Assembly (NCBI GenBank): GCA_039519185.1
Contig: CM076847.1
Coordinates: 88,384,360 to 88,448,359 of the forward strand
Length of the DNA: 64,000 nt
From: Astragalus membranaceus
Taxonomy: Eukaryota; Streptophyta; Magnoliopsida; Fabales; Fabaceae
Direction of reading: 5' to 3'
Shown in pieces: positions 46,446 to 57,570 of the stretch. A program made the position numbers and the translations under genes. The notes under the pieces are model-generated. The model had not been told where the DNA came from. It made no database searches and saw only the letters and a program-made list of their open reading frames with translations. The stretch's first letter is position 1. Each line of letters starts with the position of its first letter.

Positions 46446-47736
46446 TGTTGACTCTCAATCATATGATGTAAGTTAGGCATTTTTAGGACCAATTGTGCAG
46501 GTTTTTCATTGTATCACAGTCATTATCTGGGATTTAGTCTAGTTTTAGATAATTGTAGTAGGAAGTTCATTTGTAAGTAATTCCTTCACTTTTGGAGCTA
46601 AATTGGACATTGAAGACCTCTAATTGGTTGTGACATCATTCGGAGAACCAGACACTTGCCCGGAAATGCAGCAAAATGGAGGGATTTGATTTCTGTTCAA
46701 TATCGCGTCGCGACCAGGAGGGTTCGCGACGCGATCTGGAGGAATTTTGCAAGTCAGAACTTTCTGTTGTTTTTCGCGTCGCGACCAGGAGGGTTCGCGA
46801 CGCGACCTGGAGCAGGTTTGCGAGGCCTGAAGCTTCTGTCTTTTGTCGCGACGCGACGGACACGGGCCGCGTCGCGATGGTGTGTGAAAATTAGGGTTTT
46901 TAAAGCAGTTTCAGCAATTTTTGAAGGGACTTCGTCTTGGGAGCGCAGCTAGGGTTTGGAGCAGCAGCTGGGGGTGTTTTTGGGAGCTTCTAATCACTTG
47001 GGAACAAGGTTTTTGAAGACTTCTCATGGATTCCTCTATGTGTAACTTCTCCTTATTTTTATCTTCTCTTTCCTTGATGTTGTCTTTTTAGTTTCTTTTG
47101 ATTAGGGAGAGATGACTCTCCCCAAACCCTTCTTATGGATTCTTTGATATGGTTAAGACAATTGATTGTTTGATTATCATATGTCTAAATCTTATGTTCT
47201 TAATGCTTTGCAATTACATATGATAATTGTAATGATCTAGGTAAATAATCACATAGGAATATGGGTTGTTTGCTGGAAATTGGGGTTTAGGTCACATGCT
47301 AGTAATCATCATAGGAATATGTGGTAGCTTATGTGAATTCATTAAAATTCTTAATCTTAATGTGTTACCCTCTGGCATGACTCACCTAAGGAATTAGGGT
47401 AACTCTTAGGGTAATAGTGGTTTTGAGGCAAGGAATTGTCCTTAGCCTAATATTGTGAATTGAATCTGGTATTTCAAACAATTAATATGTGAGTAGCTGA
47501 AGGTCCATAAGATCGGTGAAGGGAGAGGATTCGACCCCTAATCGCGTTTGTCCTAATTGTTTTATAAATTTCTATTTCACCATTATCGATAACTATATCT
47601 TTGTCCAATCGTATCAACTAAGAAATAATTTGTTTGCTGAATTGACAATAAAACACAATCCCTGTGGATACGACCGGTTCTTACCGTTATTTTATTACTT
47701 GCGACGACATTTGGTACACTTGCCAAAGTCCTAACA
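46446..47736 (+). repeat. 5' LTR of the non-autonomous element
   Basis: Starts TGTTGACTCTCAATC and ends CCAAAGTCCTAACA. Contains GC-rich hairpins at 46700-46876 in otherwise AT-rich DNA. Near-identical to 49982-51272. Confidence 0.96.
46700..46876. repeat. Three GC-rich hairpins in the LTR
   Basis: Stem TCGCGTCGCG with complementary CGCGACGCGA, 10-11 bp, loop 11-12 nt, repeated twice in the same order (loop ACCAGGAGGGTT) and once flipped (TCGCGACGCG...CGCGTCGCGA). The whole cluster is repeated in the 3' LTR (50238-50415). Confidence 0.92.
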
Positions 47737-47742
47737 AGTTTT

Positions 47743-47760
47743 TGGCGCCGTTGCCGGGGA
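47743..47760 (+). promoter_or_regulatory. Primer binding site (tRNA-Asp)
   Basis: TGGCGCCGTTGCCGGGGA, complementary to the 3' end of tRNA-Asp as in Athila-type elements, six bases after the 5' LTR. Confidence 0.85.
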
Positions 47761-47980
47761 TTGTTGATTTCATTGTCAATAAGGCAATTGAGTTAATTCT
47801 TAGTTGTTTTATTTTGTTTTATTTTATTTTAGTATTTATTTTTTTTGTTTTATTTATTTAGATACTTAGTTAGTGTGTGGGACTTGTTAACGGTTTGTTG
47901 AAGTGTTTCAGTGAACTGTGTAGCAGGGGCAAGGTTCGAAAGAATTGCTGTTTGTCCCGAAAAAAAAAACAAAAAAATTT

Positions 47981-48685
47981 ATGGAGTCCACTTCTCGGAT
48001 GGAAGATGCTTTGGCCCAGTTTAGGCAAATGACTGAGACTATCTTCCAGCCTAAAGAGCAAGCTTCTCGGTTGGAAGATGCTTTGTCTGAGTTTATGCGA
48101 ATGTCCGAGACCCTCTTCCAACCCCAAGAGCAAGTGATGATAGAGTCCTCGCCACCCTCACTTAGCGGTAATTTTTGTGAAGAACCCCACTTGAATGGAA
48201 AATGTGTGACACGCACTTTTTGCGATTCTTGTGGGGAGTATCTTGTGGAGTGCAACTGTGAGGATGAGTGGGTAACTATATCAGAAAATTACCCATGGTT
48301 ATGCACTACCAATGAGGAACAAGAAGAACGAGCCCCAACAAAAGAAGAATCTGGGGAGGATAAGGAAGATGAGGAAAAAGAAAAGATTGAAATGGAGGAG
48401 CATGTAGTTTGGAGGGAAGATCAAAGCTCCCAATGTGGGGAAGGGGTGAAAATCCAACAAGAAAAAACCCAACAAATCATGGTTCCTATTATTCTTCCAA
48501 GTAGCAAGGAGGATAGAAGTGAGGAGATTGACATATACTTAGACTCCTTCTATGCCTTGTTCATCATCCTTCACCTTAAGAGGGTATGGGAGCATCTGCA
48601 ACTATATTTCAAATTCATGATGTTCTTGCCCCAGAAACGAAAGAAGAAGGATGATGTGTTCTTTGCGTCATATCAGCCACCTTGA
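47981..48685 (+). CDS. ORF of the non-autonomous LTR element, unknown function
   Basis: ATG at 47981, 234 residues, open. An N-terminal tandem repeat of about 30 residues (SRMEDALAQFRQMTETIFQP, SRLEDALSEFMRMSETLFQP) suggests a helical, possibly self-associating segment. Then a small Cys cluster (CDSCGEYLVECNCED), a Glu/Lys-rich acidic stretch, and a hydrophobic helix with a basic end (FMMFLPQKRKKK). I recognise no gag, protease or RT motif. The family is unknown; the position just after the primer site suggests it replaces or derives from gag. Confidence 0.6.
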   Translation: MESTSRMEDALAQFRQMTETIFQPKEQASRLEDALSEFMRMSETLFQPQEQVMIESSPPSLSGNFCEEPHLNGKCVTRTFCDSCGEYLVECNCEDEWVTISENYPWLCTTNEEQEERAPTKEESGEDKEDEEKEKIEMEEHVVWREDQSSQCGEGVKIQQEKTQQIMVPIILPSSKEDRSEEIDIYLDSFYALFIILHLKRVWEHLQLYFKFMMFLPQKRKKKDDVFFASYQPP

Positions 48686-49981
48686 TAGTGGAATGACAAA
48701 CGTCAAGCTAGTGACGTTAAAGAAGCGCTTGGTGGGAGGCAACCCATTGGTTCATTATTTACTGTTTTGAGTCTTTATTTTTCATTCCCTTTTTGACTTA
48801 TTTTGCACTTTGGTCTGTACTTATTATAACTTACTCTGTGATATTGAGGCACCACTACCCTATTCTTTTTTGTTAAAGCAGCTTCAATGATGATGATGTG
48901 TGGCATTTGGCTTCGCATGTGTACATTTTACCTGTTGAGCACTCGCACGTCAAGTTTTATCATCAAGTAATAGCAGTGGTCATGACAAAAGTTGCGGAAG
49001 TTCTTTATCATCTGTGAGAAGCATCTCTCAAGTTCTATCTCTACGATCCCAACTGTGAGGTTTGAGCCTAAACACGTTCTTATATATATTGTGTGTATTC
49101 ATTGCCTGCATTAGTCTACAGAACTTGACATTGTGCTTAATTGTTTTTGCATTTGATTTTCATACACACTGAGGCATTTCTTTTGGCACCCTGAGCCTTT
49201 CAAGCCAACCCATTAATGTTTATCCTCTGCTAGCCCCTCTGAGCCTATTGTTAAAAATTGTATGCTGTTTCTCTGACAATCATAGCCTAGTTAATTCTTA
49301 ACTTGGAGTTAGGTAACAAAAGCTGTGAGAGTGGGGAAATTTTTAAGTTTGGGGTTGCTCGTGGAATAGCAACAAACTAAGTTTGGGGTGGTATACAAGA
49401 GAAGGAACAAGAAAAGAAAGAAAGAAAAAAAATACAGATATATATGTATATATATATACATATAAAAAAAAAGAGAAAAATAAATAAATAAATTCCTTCT
49501 CTTGTTTTGTTAAATGCTTTGGGAAAATGGGTGAGTATTGCGTGAAATTGACAAAAAGAGAGGTAGGCCTAACTCCAAGTGCAACCTACTTATCCAAATG
49601 TATCCACCCTTACCTAAGCCCCGCTATAACCCTTAAAGTCCTCAAAATGTGTGTATGCGTTTCATTTGTATAGAATGATATAGAACTCTGTCAAGCCTAT
49701 GAAACGATGATGCAGGTACTGTGAATTGAGGGAATACCCGAAACACCTCAAGAGTGAAACACTGGTGAGATGTGCGTACAGAGAAAACTTGAGAATGCTG
49801 CCTGCTTATGATTCGGTATTTCCAATTCATTTGTCCTGCCACTGCATTAGATTGATGATGATAGTTGATGTGCTGATGTTTTTAAGGTTGATGTATTATA
49901 TGTAGCAGCTAAATAGAAAAACAGCCACAGTCTGAATTGATTGTTTGCTTGGGGACAAGCAAAAGTTTAAGTTTGGGGTTG
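48686..49981 (+). other. Non-coding interior of the LTR element
   Basis: No ORF. GCTTGGTGGGAGGCAACCCA (48727-48748), a phrase I associate with Athila-like elements, lies just after the ORF. An AT-rich run is at 49436-49470. The purine-rich AAGTTTGGGG stretch directly before 49982 is the likely polypurine tract; the same string occurs earlier at about 49330 and 49380. Confidence 0.55.
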
Positions 49982-51272
49982 TGTTGACTCTCAATCATAT
50001 GATGTAAGTTAGGCATTTTTAGGACCAATTGTGCAGGTTTTTCATTGTATCACAGTCATTATCTGGGATTTAGTCTAGTTTTAGATAATTGTAGTAGGAA
50101 GTTCATTTGTAAGTAATTCCTTCACTTTTGGAGCTAAATTGGACATTGAAGACCTCTAATTGGTTGTGGCATCATTCGGCGAACCAGACACTTTCCCGGA
50201 AATGCAGCAAAATGGAGGGATTTGATTTCTGTTCAATATCGCGTCGCGACCAGGAGGGTTCGCGACGCGATCTGGAGGAATTTTGCAAGTCAGAACTTTC
50301 TGTTGTTTTTCGCGTCGCGACCAGGAGGGTTCGCGACGCGACCTGGAGCAGGTTTGCGAGGCCTGAAGCTTCTGTCTTTTGTCGCGACGCGACGGACACG
50401 GGCCGCGTCGCGATGGTGCGTGAAAATTAGGGTTTTTAAAGCAGTTTCAGCAATTTTTGAAGGGACTTCGTCTTGGGAGCGCAGCTAGGGTTTGGAGCAG
50501 CAGCTGGGGGTGTTTTTGGGAGCTTCTAATCACTTGGGAACAAGGTTTTTGAAGACTTCTCATGGATTCCTCTATGTGTAACTTCTCCTTATTTTTATCT
50601 TCTCTTTCCTTGATGTTGTCTTTTTAGTTTCTTTTGATTAGGGAGAGATGACTCTCCCCAAACCCTTCTTATGGATTCTTTGATATGGTTAAGACAATTG
50701 ATTGTTTGATTATCATATGTCTAAATCTTATGTTCTTAATGCTTTGCAATTACATATGATAATTGTAATGATCTAGGTAAATAATCACATAGGAATATGG
50801 GTTGTTTGCTGGAAATTGGGGTTTAGGTCACATGCTAGTAATCATCATAGGAATATGTGGTAGCTTATGTGAATTCATTAAAATTCTTAATCTTAATGCG
50901 TTACCCTCTGGCATGACTCACCTAAGGAATTAGGGTAACTCTTAGGGTAATAGGGGTTTTGAGGCAAGGAATTGTCCTTAGCCTAATATTGTGAATTGAA
51001 TCTGGTATTTCAAACAATTAATATGTGAGTAGCTGAAGGTCCATAAGATCGGTGAAGGGAGAGGATTCGACCCCTAATCGCGTTTGTCCTAATTGTTTTA
51101 TAAATTTCTATTTCACCATTACCGATAACTATATCTTTGTCCAATCGTATCAACTAAGAAATAATTTGTTTGCTGAATTGACAATAAAACACAATCCCTG
51201 TGGATACGACCGGTTCTTACCGTTATTTTATTACTTGCGACGACATTTGGTACACTTGCCAAAGTCCTAACA
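49982..51272 (+). repeat. 3' LTR of the non-autonomous element
   Basis: Same length (1291 bp) as the 5' LTR, with about seven substitutions and no indels seen. Hairpin cluster preserved. Confidence 0.96.
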
Positions 51273-52064
51273 GAGTGCTGGGATTTTCAAATGCTCTTGA
51301 GCAAGTGGCTGTGATCCTACCCTCCTTCATCCCCAATACGAAGATATTGAAGCCGGAACAAGGTGTGGAGAGGGGAAAGATCGTCAAGGTAGATCCTGTT
51401 ACCCAAGAGCGCATCCTCATCTACCCCCTCCTTTCGACCTTTAAATCAAGACTTTAGGAGCGGTCTCCTTTTATTTTGTGTACAGGTTCCGGGCTCTGAA
51501 TGGAGTCGGTATTTTTTTCTACAACTGATTAACAATTCAAACTCGAGGGCCCGGCCGTATCTGGTGATAATTTGTAATATTTTTCTTGCTTTTATCAAGT
51601 TCTAATTCCGGTTTTATGTTACCTCAGCCATTCTTTACTTTTTGCGCGTTAATAATTTAACCCTGCGTTCATTTCGCTCAAGTTATGTATGTCGCCTTTA
51701 GGACAGTTTACTAGGACTCGGCCCAGATCGAACTCGCCCCTTAAAGTAATGGCAGCCTCGGCCATTGATCTTTGCGATTTCATATCCCAAAGACCTTCGT
51801 AGCCCATGGGACAGTTTACCGGGGCTCGGCCCGAATCGAACTCGTCCCAAGGGGTCGCGACTGTCTTGGTCACTGATAACGTCAAGCCAAATGGCCCGGG
51901 TTTCGGTTTAGCAAGGAATCTTGGGGCGATCACTAGACCGATCCCAAAATGTTGCTTCAACCTCGGAACTCTGATTTGCTAGTAATGTAGAGCAAGTAAG
52001 AAGCATTAGATGAGGATTTGTTTACAAGATCGGAATACATTATGCCTTTAGGCTCAAATGGAAA

Positions 52065-53046
52065 TTAGCTGTAATATCTTTTAAGTTTGGTTGCATTCCA
52101 AGTTCGCGGGATCGACTTCCCTTCAAGGGTTTCCAACTCGAAAGCGCCGTTACCAGTCTTGGACACGATCCGGTAAGGCCCTTCCCAATTGGAGGCGAGT
52201 TTTCCTTGTGCGGCGTTCTTCAACCCAACGTCAGCTCTCCGGAGCACTAGATCACCCCGCTCAAAATCCCTGGGGATAACCTTTGAGTTGTACCGAATTG
52301 CTATCCTCTGTTTGACCATTGCTTCCTTGAAAGAGGCTCGACCTCGGATCTCCTCCACAAGGTCGAGCTATTCCCTCAGGGCCTGGTTGTTTTTATCTTA
52401 AGATCGGTCATGAGCTTCCTGAAACCTTTGTCAGCAAATAGGGTTTCGTTATCGGTTACCACTACCTCGGGGATCCCAAAGCGGATCATGATGATTTTCT
52501 TGAAAAACTTGATGCAATTTCTTGCATTGATAATGTCCAATGGCTTAGCTTCGATCCACTTTGCAAAGTAATCCACAACTACTATCAAGTATTTGACCTG
52601 GCCGGGGGCAGTCGGGAAGGGCCCCAAGAGATCGATCCCTCACCATGCAAAAGGCCACAAGGAGGTGAGACTAGTAAGCTCGGTAGGGGGGCCACATGGA
52701 CGTTAGCATGGATCTGACATTTTCGGCATTTATTCACGTAGTTCTTAGTATCGGTTTCCATGGTCGGCCAAAAATAACCTGCCCTTAAAGCTTTTCGGGC
52801 CAGCGACCTGCCTCCGGGGTGCTGCCCACAAATTCCTTCGTGAATTTCGGCTAGGACATAATCTGCTTCCTCCCCTTCAATACACTTCAGCAATGGTGAA
52901 GAGAGGCTCCTCCTGGAGAGGATCTCGTCAATCACGGAGAAGGACGACGCCTTCCTCCTGATTAGTTTAGCTTCACGAGAATCCGGAGGTTTGCCCCGAC
53001 TCAATGTACTCCATGATTGACGCAATCCAACATTTGCTTTCCTCAA
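52065..53046 (-). pseudogene. Tat integrase, damaged
   Basis: The zinc-binding region is intact (HEGICGQHPGG, then CRKCQIHAN). The core follows after a frame break, with VVVDYFAKWIEAKPL and VVTDNETLF giving the first two catalytic Asp. TGA at 52640-52642 replaces an expected Trp. A deletion near 52360-52390 removes the third catalytic residue (Glu) and the rest of the core, joining directly to the C-terminal region (ERGDLVLRRADVG, LASNWEGPYRI). It cannot integrate DNA. Confidence 0.85.
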
Positions 53047-53755
53047 CTACACATATAGATGAAGCAAGCTCCGGGTCAGGATGGACATTAGGTTTATTAA
53101 GCACTTCCCGTATTACAGAATGGTGGTTTCCTAGAACTTTGGTGCTGGCGAGTTTGGATAGAACATCCGCCCTCTTGTTTTTCGCCCTCGGAACATGCTT
53201 AACCTCCACAAGCACGAACCGAGCTAACAATTCCCGGACCTGGGTTAAATATTTCTGCAAGGTCGGATCCTTGGTCTCATATTGCTTCCCGATCTGCGAA
53301 ACCACCAACAAAGAATCGGTGTTCAGGGTGACCCGAGTAACTCGGAGATCTAGGGCAAGTCGGAGTCCTGCGATGCATGCCTCGTACTCCGCCTGGTTAT
53401 TTGAAGTTGGAAACCCGAAGGTGAGGGACACCTCGATCACGACACCAACCGGGATTTCTAACATCAGGCCAGCCCCGCTACCTTTCGGATTTGAAGATCC
53501 GTCTACATGTAAGATCCATACCTTGACCTCAGGGTCGGCGGGAGTCATTTCTGCGACGAAATCAACGAGGACCTGAGCATTCATTGTCGTTCTCGATTCG
53601 TACTTGATCCCGAACTCGAAGAGCTCAACTGCCGACTTGATCATTCTACCGGCCAGATCAGGTTGGTGTAGGATTTGACGAATAAGATGATTAGTCTGTA
53701 CCACGACCTGATGAGGAACAAAGTAAGGTCGGAGGTGACGTGCCGCAACAATCAA
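52973..53755 (-). pseudogene. Tat second (archaeal-type) RNase H
   Basis: WILHVDGSSNPKGSGAGLML, NNQAEYEACIAGLRLAL and LNTDSLLVV supply the Asp, Glu and Asp of an RNase H active site; HVPRAKNKRADVLSKLA closes the domain. Its N-terminal side is the decayed end of the first RT-linked RNase H (HLRPYFVPHQVVVQTNH). This double RNase H is a hallmark of the Tat lineage. The frame itself is open here but shifts at both ends. Confidence 0.85.
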
Positions 53756-53779
53756 AGCAAGGGCTATTTTCTCAATTTT

Positions 53780-55030
53780 CTAATACCGGCTCTTCGGTCC
53801 TTGCAGGGTTTTGCTTACAAAATATACCAGACTTTGGCCGGCCTCGGTCTCACGGACGAGAACGACGCCTAAAGCCTCATCTGAGATTGCCAAATACAAG
53901 TACAGGGTTCCCCCCTGGTTAGGCCGAGTTAGGATCAGAGGTTCGGATAGAACCTTTTTGAGCTGGTTGAGGGCCTCATCCCGCTCCGAGGTCCATTCAA
54001 ATTTCACTTCCTTCTTAAGTAACTTGAATAATGGAAGTGACTTGAAGGCAGCGTTTGAAATGAAACGAGAAAGGGCGGCGATCATGCCGTTAAGCTTTTG
54101 AACTTCTTTCTTAGTAGTCGGCGTGCGCATCTCGGCCACAGCCCGACACTTGTCTGGGTTGGCCTCAAAGCCTCTCTCCGTGAGGTAGAATCCGAGAAAC
54201 TTTCCATCTCGGACGCCGAAAGTGCATTTTTCCGGGTTTAATCTCATGTTGTTCTTCCGGACATCTGCAAAAATCTCTTCAAGGTCGGCCACGTGGAGCC
54301 TCTCCTCTTCACTCTTTGCAATCATATCGTCTAGATAAACTTCTACAATACGTTCGATCTGTTTTCGAAACACTTTATTCATCATCCTTTGATATGTAGC
54401 TCCGACATTTTTTAATCCAAAAGGCATAACCCGGTAACAAAAATTACCGCGGTCAGTCATGAAGGCGGTTTTCTCCTGGTCGAAGGGGTTCATTGGAATT
54501 TGATTGTAACCGGAGTAGGCATCCATAAAAGACAATAAACGAAAAGCTGAAGCATTATCAACTAGGCAATCAATGCTAGTAACAGGAAAGGCATCCTTTG
54601 GACAGGCCTTATTAAGATCGGTATAATCAATGCACATGCACCATTTTCCATTACTTTTCTTTACGAGTACAGGGCTGGAGAGCCAAGTCGTATACTTGAC
54701 TTTCGTTACAAAGTTTGCATTAATTAAATCCTCCACGGCCTTAGCAGCAACAACTTTCTCTCCACTCTGAGCCCTTTTGCGCTGGGCGACCCACTTGGCT
54801 TCGGGATTAACAGCTAGCTGGTGACAAGCAACCTTAGGAGGAATCCCGAGCATGTCTTCTACCGACCAAGCTAAAAGGTCGGCGTGAGCTCTCAAACACC
54901 GTGCAAGCTCAGCCTTTACTTCCTCAGATAGATCGGAACTGATCCTGACAATTTTAGCCGAATCGTCAGTACCCAACTCGATTTCAACAAACTCCCCATC
55001 AGGTTGAGGTCGCCTGATTCTCTTCTTCAA
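53780..55030 (-). pseudogene. Tat reverse transcriptase region
   Basis: One open stretch of 416 codons. Motifs: KVKYTTWLSSPVLVKKSNGK, CIDYTDLNKACPKDAFP, FMDAYSGYNQIPMNP, RVMPFGLKNVGATYQRMM and the catalytic YLDDM (about 54322-54340), then the start of RNase H. It ends in a stop at 53780 that cuts it off from the second RNase H. It would copy element RNA into DNA. Only broken neighbours surround it. Confidence 0.9.
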
Positions 55031-55038
55031 TTCTCGAG

Positions 55039-55290
55039 TTAGATTGTCGTCATCCCCTGATCAACCAGGATTCTCCTTACTTCGGCATTGGCCATCACAG
55101 CCATGATCAACAGTGGCACGTGCTTATTGGGCTTCCCATCTAGCAAGTCCAGATCACCGAAAGCCAAAGGAGGTCGGTTCGGTAAGTTTGAAGAGGCCGA
55201 GGTGGAAGCCACATTCATGATTTCTTTCCACTTTCTCTTCATGGTTTTCTCGGATGCTTCATTGGGGTAGCCTCCCGAGATGACCATCAT
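55039..55290 (-). pseudogene. Tat protease remnant
   Basis: VPLLIMAVMANAEVRRILVDQG matches the Tat aspartic protease start (VDQG in place of the more usual DTG). The frame breaks directly after the active-site Asp. It lies just before RT, as expected. Confidence 0.7.
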
Positions 55291-55389
55291 TACGGTCCGA
55301 CCTTTAGATTTCCGAAAATCCTGCTACTCTTCCGAGTTTTCCTCTTTTTCTTCCTTAGCTTTGCCCCTCCTCTTAGGGTCATCTTTTTC

Positions 55390-55870
55390 TTATTTGACCC
55401 CACCTTCTTGCCGAGGCGGCTTCTTCACATACCGGCTTAACTTCCTTTTTTTGATCAGGTCCTCAATGTCGTCCTTCAAGGCAATGCAGCGATTGGTGTC
55501 GTGACCATTACTTCGGTGATACCGACAGTATTTGTTGGATTGCTTCCCCGGCCTGTGCGGGAGCGGATCGGGGAACCTGACCTCTTTAAACTCAGCGTTC
55601 ATACATTCCACCAAAATTTTGGCTCTGGTCTCGTTTAGATCGGAATACCATTGATGTCGGTTACGGGGCCTGGTCTCCCTGTCGTTTCGGTTTTCCTTCT
55701 CGCCCCAATTTTCTTTCTCATTCTGGGGCCTAGATCATCTGGGCTTGACATGTGACCTTCCTGCGTTGACTCCTTCTTCGTGATCGATGTACTTTTGAGA
55801 TCTTTGGAGGAACTCCGCGAGAGACTCAGGTTGGTTGACCCCGACATCGGTCTGAAACAAACTACCTTCA
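55390..55870 (-). pseudogene. Tat gag C-terminal remnant
   Basis: Contains SNKYCRYHRSNGHDTNRCIAL, the atypical zinc-knuckle-like motif of Tat gag, and ESLAEFLQRSQKYIDHEE, in shifted frames. Cut at 55870 by the Athila-type LTR. Confidence 0.75.
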
Positions 55871-57384
55871 TGATAACTATTGTATATAGAGTTATTTATG
55901 CTTTCAAATCTAAATAATTGTGAGAATCTCAGTAATAATGTTTTGTTAAATAAAGAAATACAAAAGAAATACAACTTTTGGAGTTAAGAAAGGTTTAGGC
56001 ACACTTCATGACTATTTTATATGATTTGTGGTATTTTATGTGTTTGTTCAAATTGTTGCAGCAATCATTTCCCCAACAATAGATGCACCAGCAATAGAAG
56101 CAGAGGCATTGCCCCAGCATCAATTGGCCCAGTAATCTTCACACCACAGAATGCCCCAGCATCCTGGTGATGACGTCATGAAGCGTCAAAAGTAAGGCAA
56201 ATGGCCAAGTGGGAGAATTCGGCGCCTACCATAGACCTATAGCTCACAAGAGTCACCCTTCTAAGAGACACTTGTCCTCTCATCAATGGACCTCTTCTTT
56301 TTACATGATGGGTGATCACATGGAAGCTTTTGAGATAAAATTAAAGAAGGAAAACCTAACTTCATCTCAAAGTAATCTTGATGCTCAAGACAACTCCACT
56401 CCAAGAAGCCTATAAATACATCTCCTCCTCTTTATTGGAAATCATCTCAAATTTTAGGAATTAGTCTTAGATATAATATTTTGGTTCGAAGGAGAGAAAA
56501 AATTGACAACTTCTCCCTCTACTTTTATACCATCTTGTATTGCTGTTTCATTGCTCCAACATTGCTCCAACATTGCTAGGCAGAATATGCAAAGGAACTC
56601 TATTTGTGTAATTTCTATCTTATCTCATTTCCTTTGTATTTTCAATCATATGAATATGAATCTTTAGGTTTATATGTGCTTAGTCATTTCAAGCATGAAC
56701 TAAATATATTTAGTTGGGATGCCTTAACTTTGTAATGAACTCTTAAATAGTTATTATGTTATGTTGATGCTTGCAATTTAGTTCTTGTGCTATAATTCTT
56801 TCAAACTTATTTTGAGGTTAATCACTTAGAATAAGTAGGGTCATTAATACAGACATGGTTTATGATTTGAACTCAAGAACTAATATGGATAAGTGTTTTA
56901 ATAAAAGGGAACTTTGTTAATTCCATGCTAAAACCTAGACATAGGATAGCATAGTCCATAGGGTGATACTGTGGGAACTTCATATACATGGGTGAACTTA
57001 TTTAGAGCTTAGACATAAGATTTGTAATGAAACCCTGACGTTAGTTGCTGAAAAGCATGCATCAATTGCAGGAGCAATCATTGCCCCAGCAATCATTGCT
57101 CCAGCATCATATATAACATAATGCTATAAAAAAGTGATTTACTAAGTGAAGAGCATACCAACTATTTCTCTCTATTAATTTACAATCTATTTCTATCGTG
57201 TTTACTTTAATTTCTGTTTCACACACACTCCAATCATATTTTATTTTTGGATCTCTATTTCTCACTAGTGTTGCTACCATTTTAAACTCTCAAAAATTAA
57301 TTCAATCCTTGTGGGTACGATCTCTACTTATCATTGTATTACTTATTAAAGACTGTGTATACTTGCACACCTTTTTGCACAACA
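55871..57384 (+). repeat. 5' LTR of the Athila-type element (LTR B)
   Basis: TGATAACTATTG...TTGCACAACA, 1514 bp. Homologous to LTR A (43111-44867): same ends, same TATA region (TATAAATA at 56411), same U5. Carries GCAATCATTGC-type words at 56053-56165, 56539-56585 and 57064-57105. Confidence 0.92.
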
Positions 57385-57390
57385 AGTTTT

Positions 57391-57408
57391 TGGCGTCGTT
57401 GCCGGGGA
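57391..57408 (+). promoter_or_regulatory. Primer binding site (tRNA-Asp)
   Basis: TGGCGTCGTTGCCGGGGA, one mismatch from the tRNA-Asp complement, six bases after the LTR. Confidence 0.85.
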
Positions 57409-57479
57409 TTGCCATTAATTTTTATTGTTTAACTTAGCAGTAAATTAGTGATAATTTTACTTTGGTATTTGTTCGTTAT

Positions 57480-57570
57480 TGCTTCAGCAATCGTTGCTTT
57501 AGCAATCATTGCTCAAGCAATCATTGCCCCAGCAATCATTGCTCCCAGCAATAGTTGCTACAGCATATGC
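57480..57570. repeat. Palindromic word array in the Athila leader
   Basis: About six tandem-like copies of GCAATCATTGC or one-base variants separated by TCAA, CCCA or TCCCA. Matches words in LTR B and in the coding linkers. Confidence 0.9.

Larger units (their letters stand above)
46446..51272 (+). mobile_element. Young non-autonomous LTR retrotransposon
   Basis: Two LTRs of 1291 bp each (46446-47736, 49982-51272) differ at about seven positions by my eye count. The 5-bp duplication GAGTG is exact (46441-46445, 51273-51277). The primer site is perfect for tRNA-Asp, as in Athila elements. The 2.2-kb interior has one ORF and no protease, RT or integrase, so it must use proteins from another element. 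Confidence 0.95.
42414..51457 (+). pseudogene. Antisense gene of the Tat element (putative gypsy-type transposon protein), interrupted twice
   Basis: ATG at 42414. An acidic, Ser/Glu-rich N-terminal region leads into a domain like Pfam putative gypsy-type transposon (PF04195): MNIRPPFTTLQQEVLGTLNL, LHPNSWAF, then after the solo LTR (43111-44872) FELVCLHLERPVSANLFF. Further exons start near 45463 (after TTTGCAG; a basic, Lys/Arg-rich part) and 46021 (after CTTTCAG; a coiled coil with TELEAELKTA repeats). A second insertion (46446-51277) splits the coiled coil; the end resumes at 51278 and stops at 51457. A stop at 42922 and lesions after 45230 add to the damage. Such antisense ORFs are known in Tat elements; their role is unknown. 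Confidence 0.8.
41175..55870 (-). mobile_element. Tat-type Ty3/gypsy retrotransposon, partial, with nested insertions
   Basis: Order on the minus strand: gag (to 55390), protease (55039), RT (53780), a second archaeal-type RNase H (52973), integrase (52065), then an oppositely oriented gene on +, then the 3' LTR (41175-41503). A second RNase H after a decayed first one, and an antisense gene between pol and 3' LTR, are known traits of the Tat lineage. The 5' part is displaced by the Athila insertion at 55871. All genes have lesions. Confidence 0.88.

Noticed and set aside
46676..46894. Overlapping ORFs across the GC-rich hairpins in both LTRs
   Set aside because: They read through an LTR hairpin cluster on both strands, are identical in both LTR copies, and have no domain; open only because of the repeat composition.
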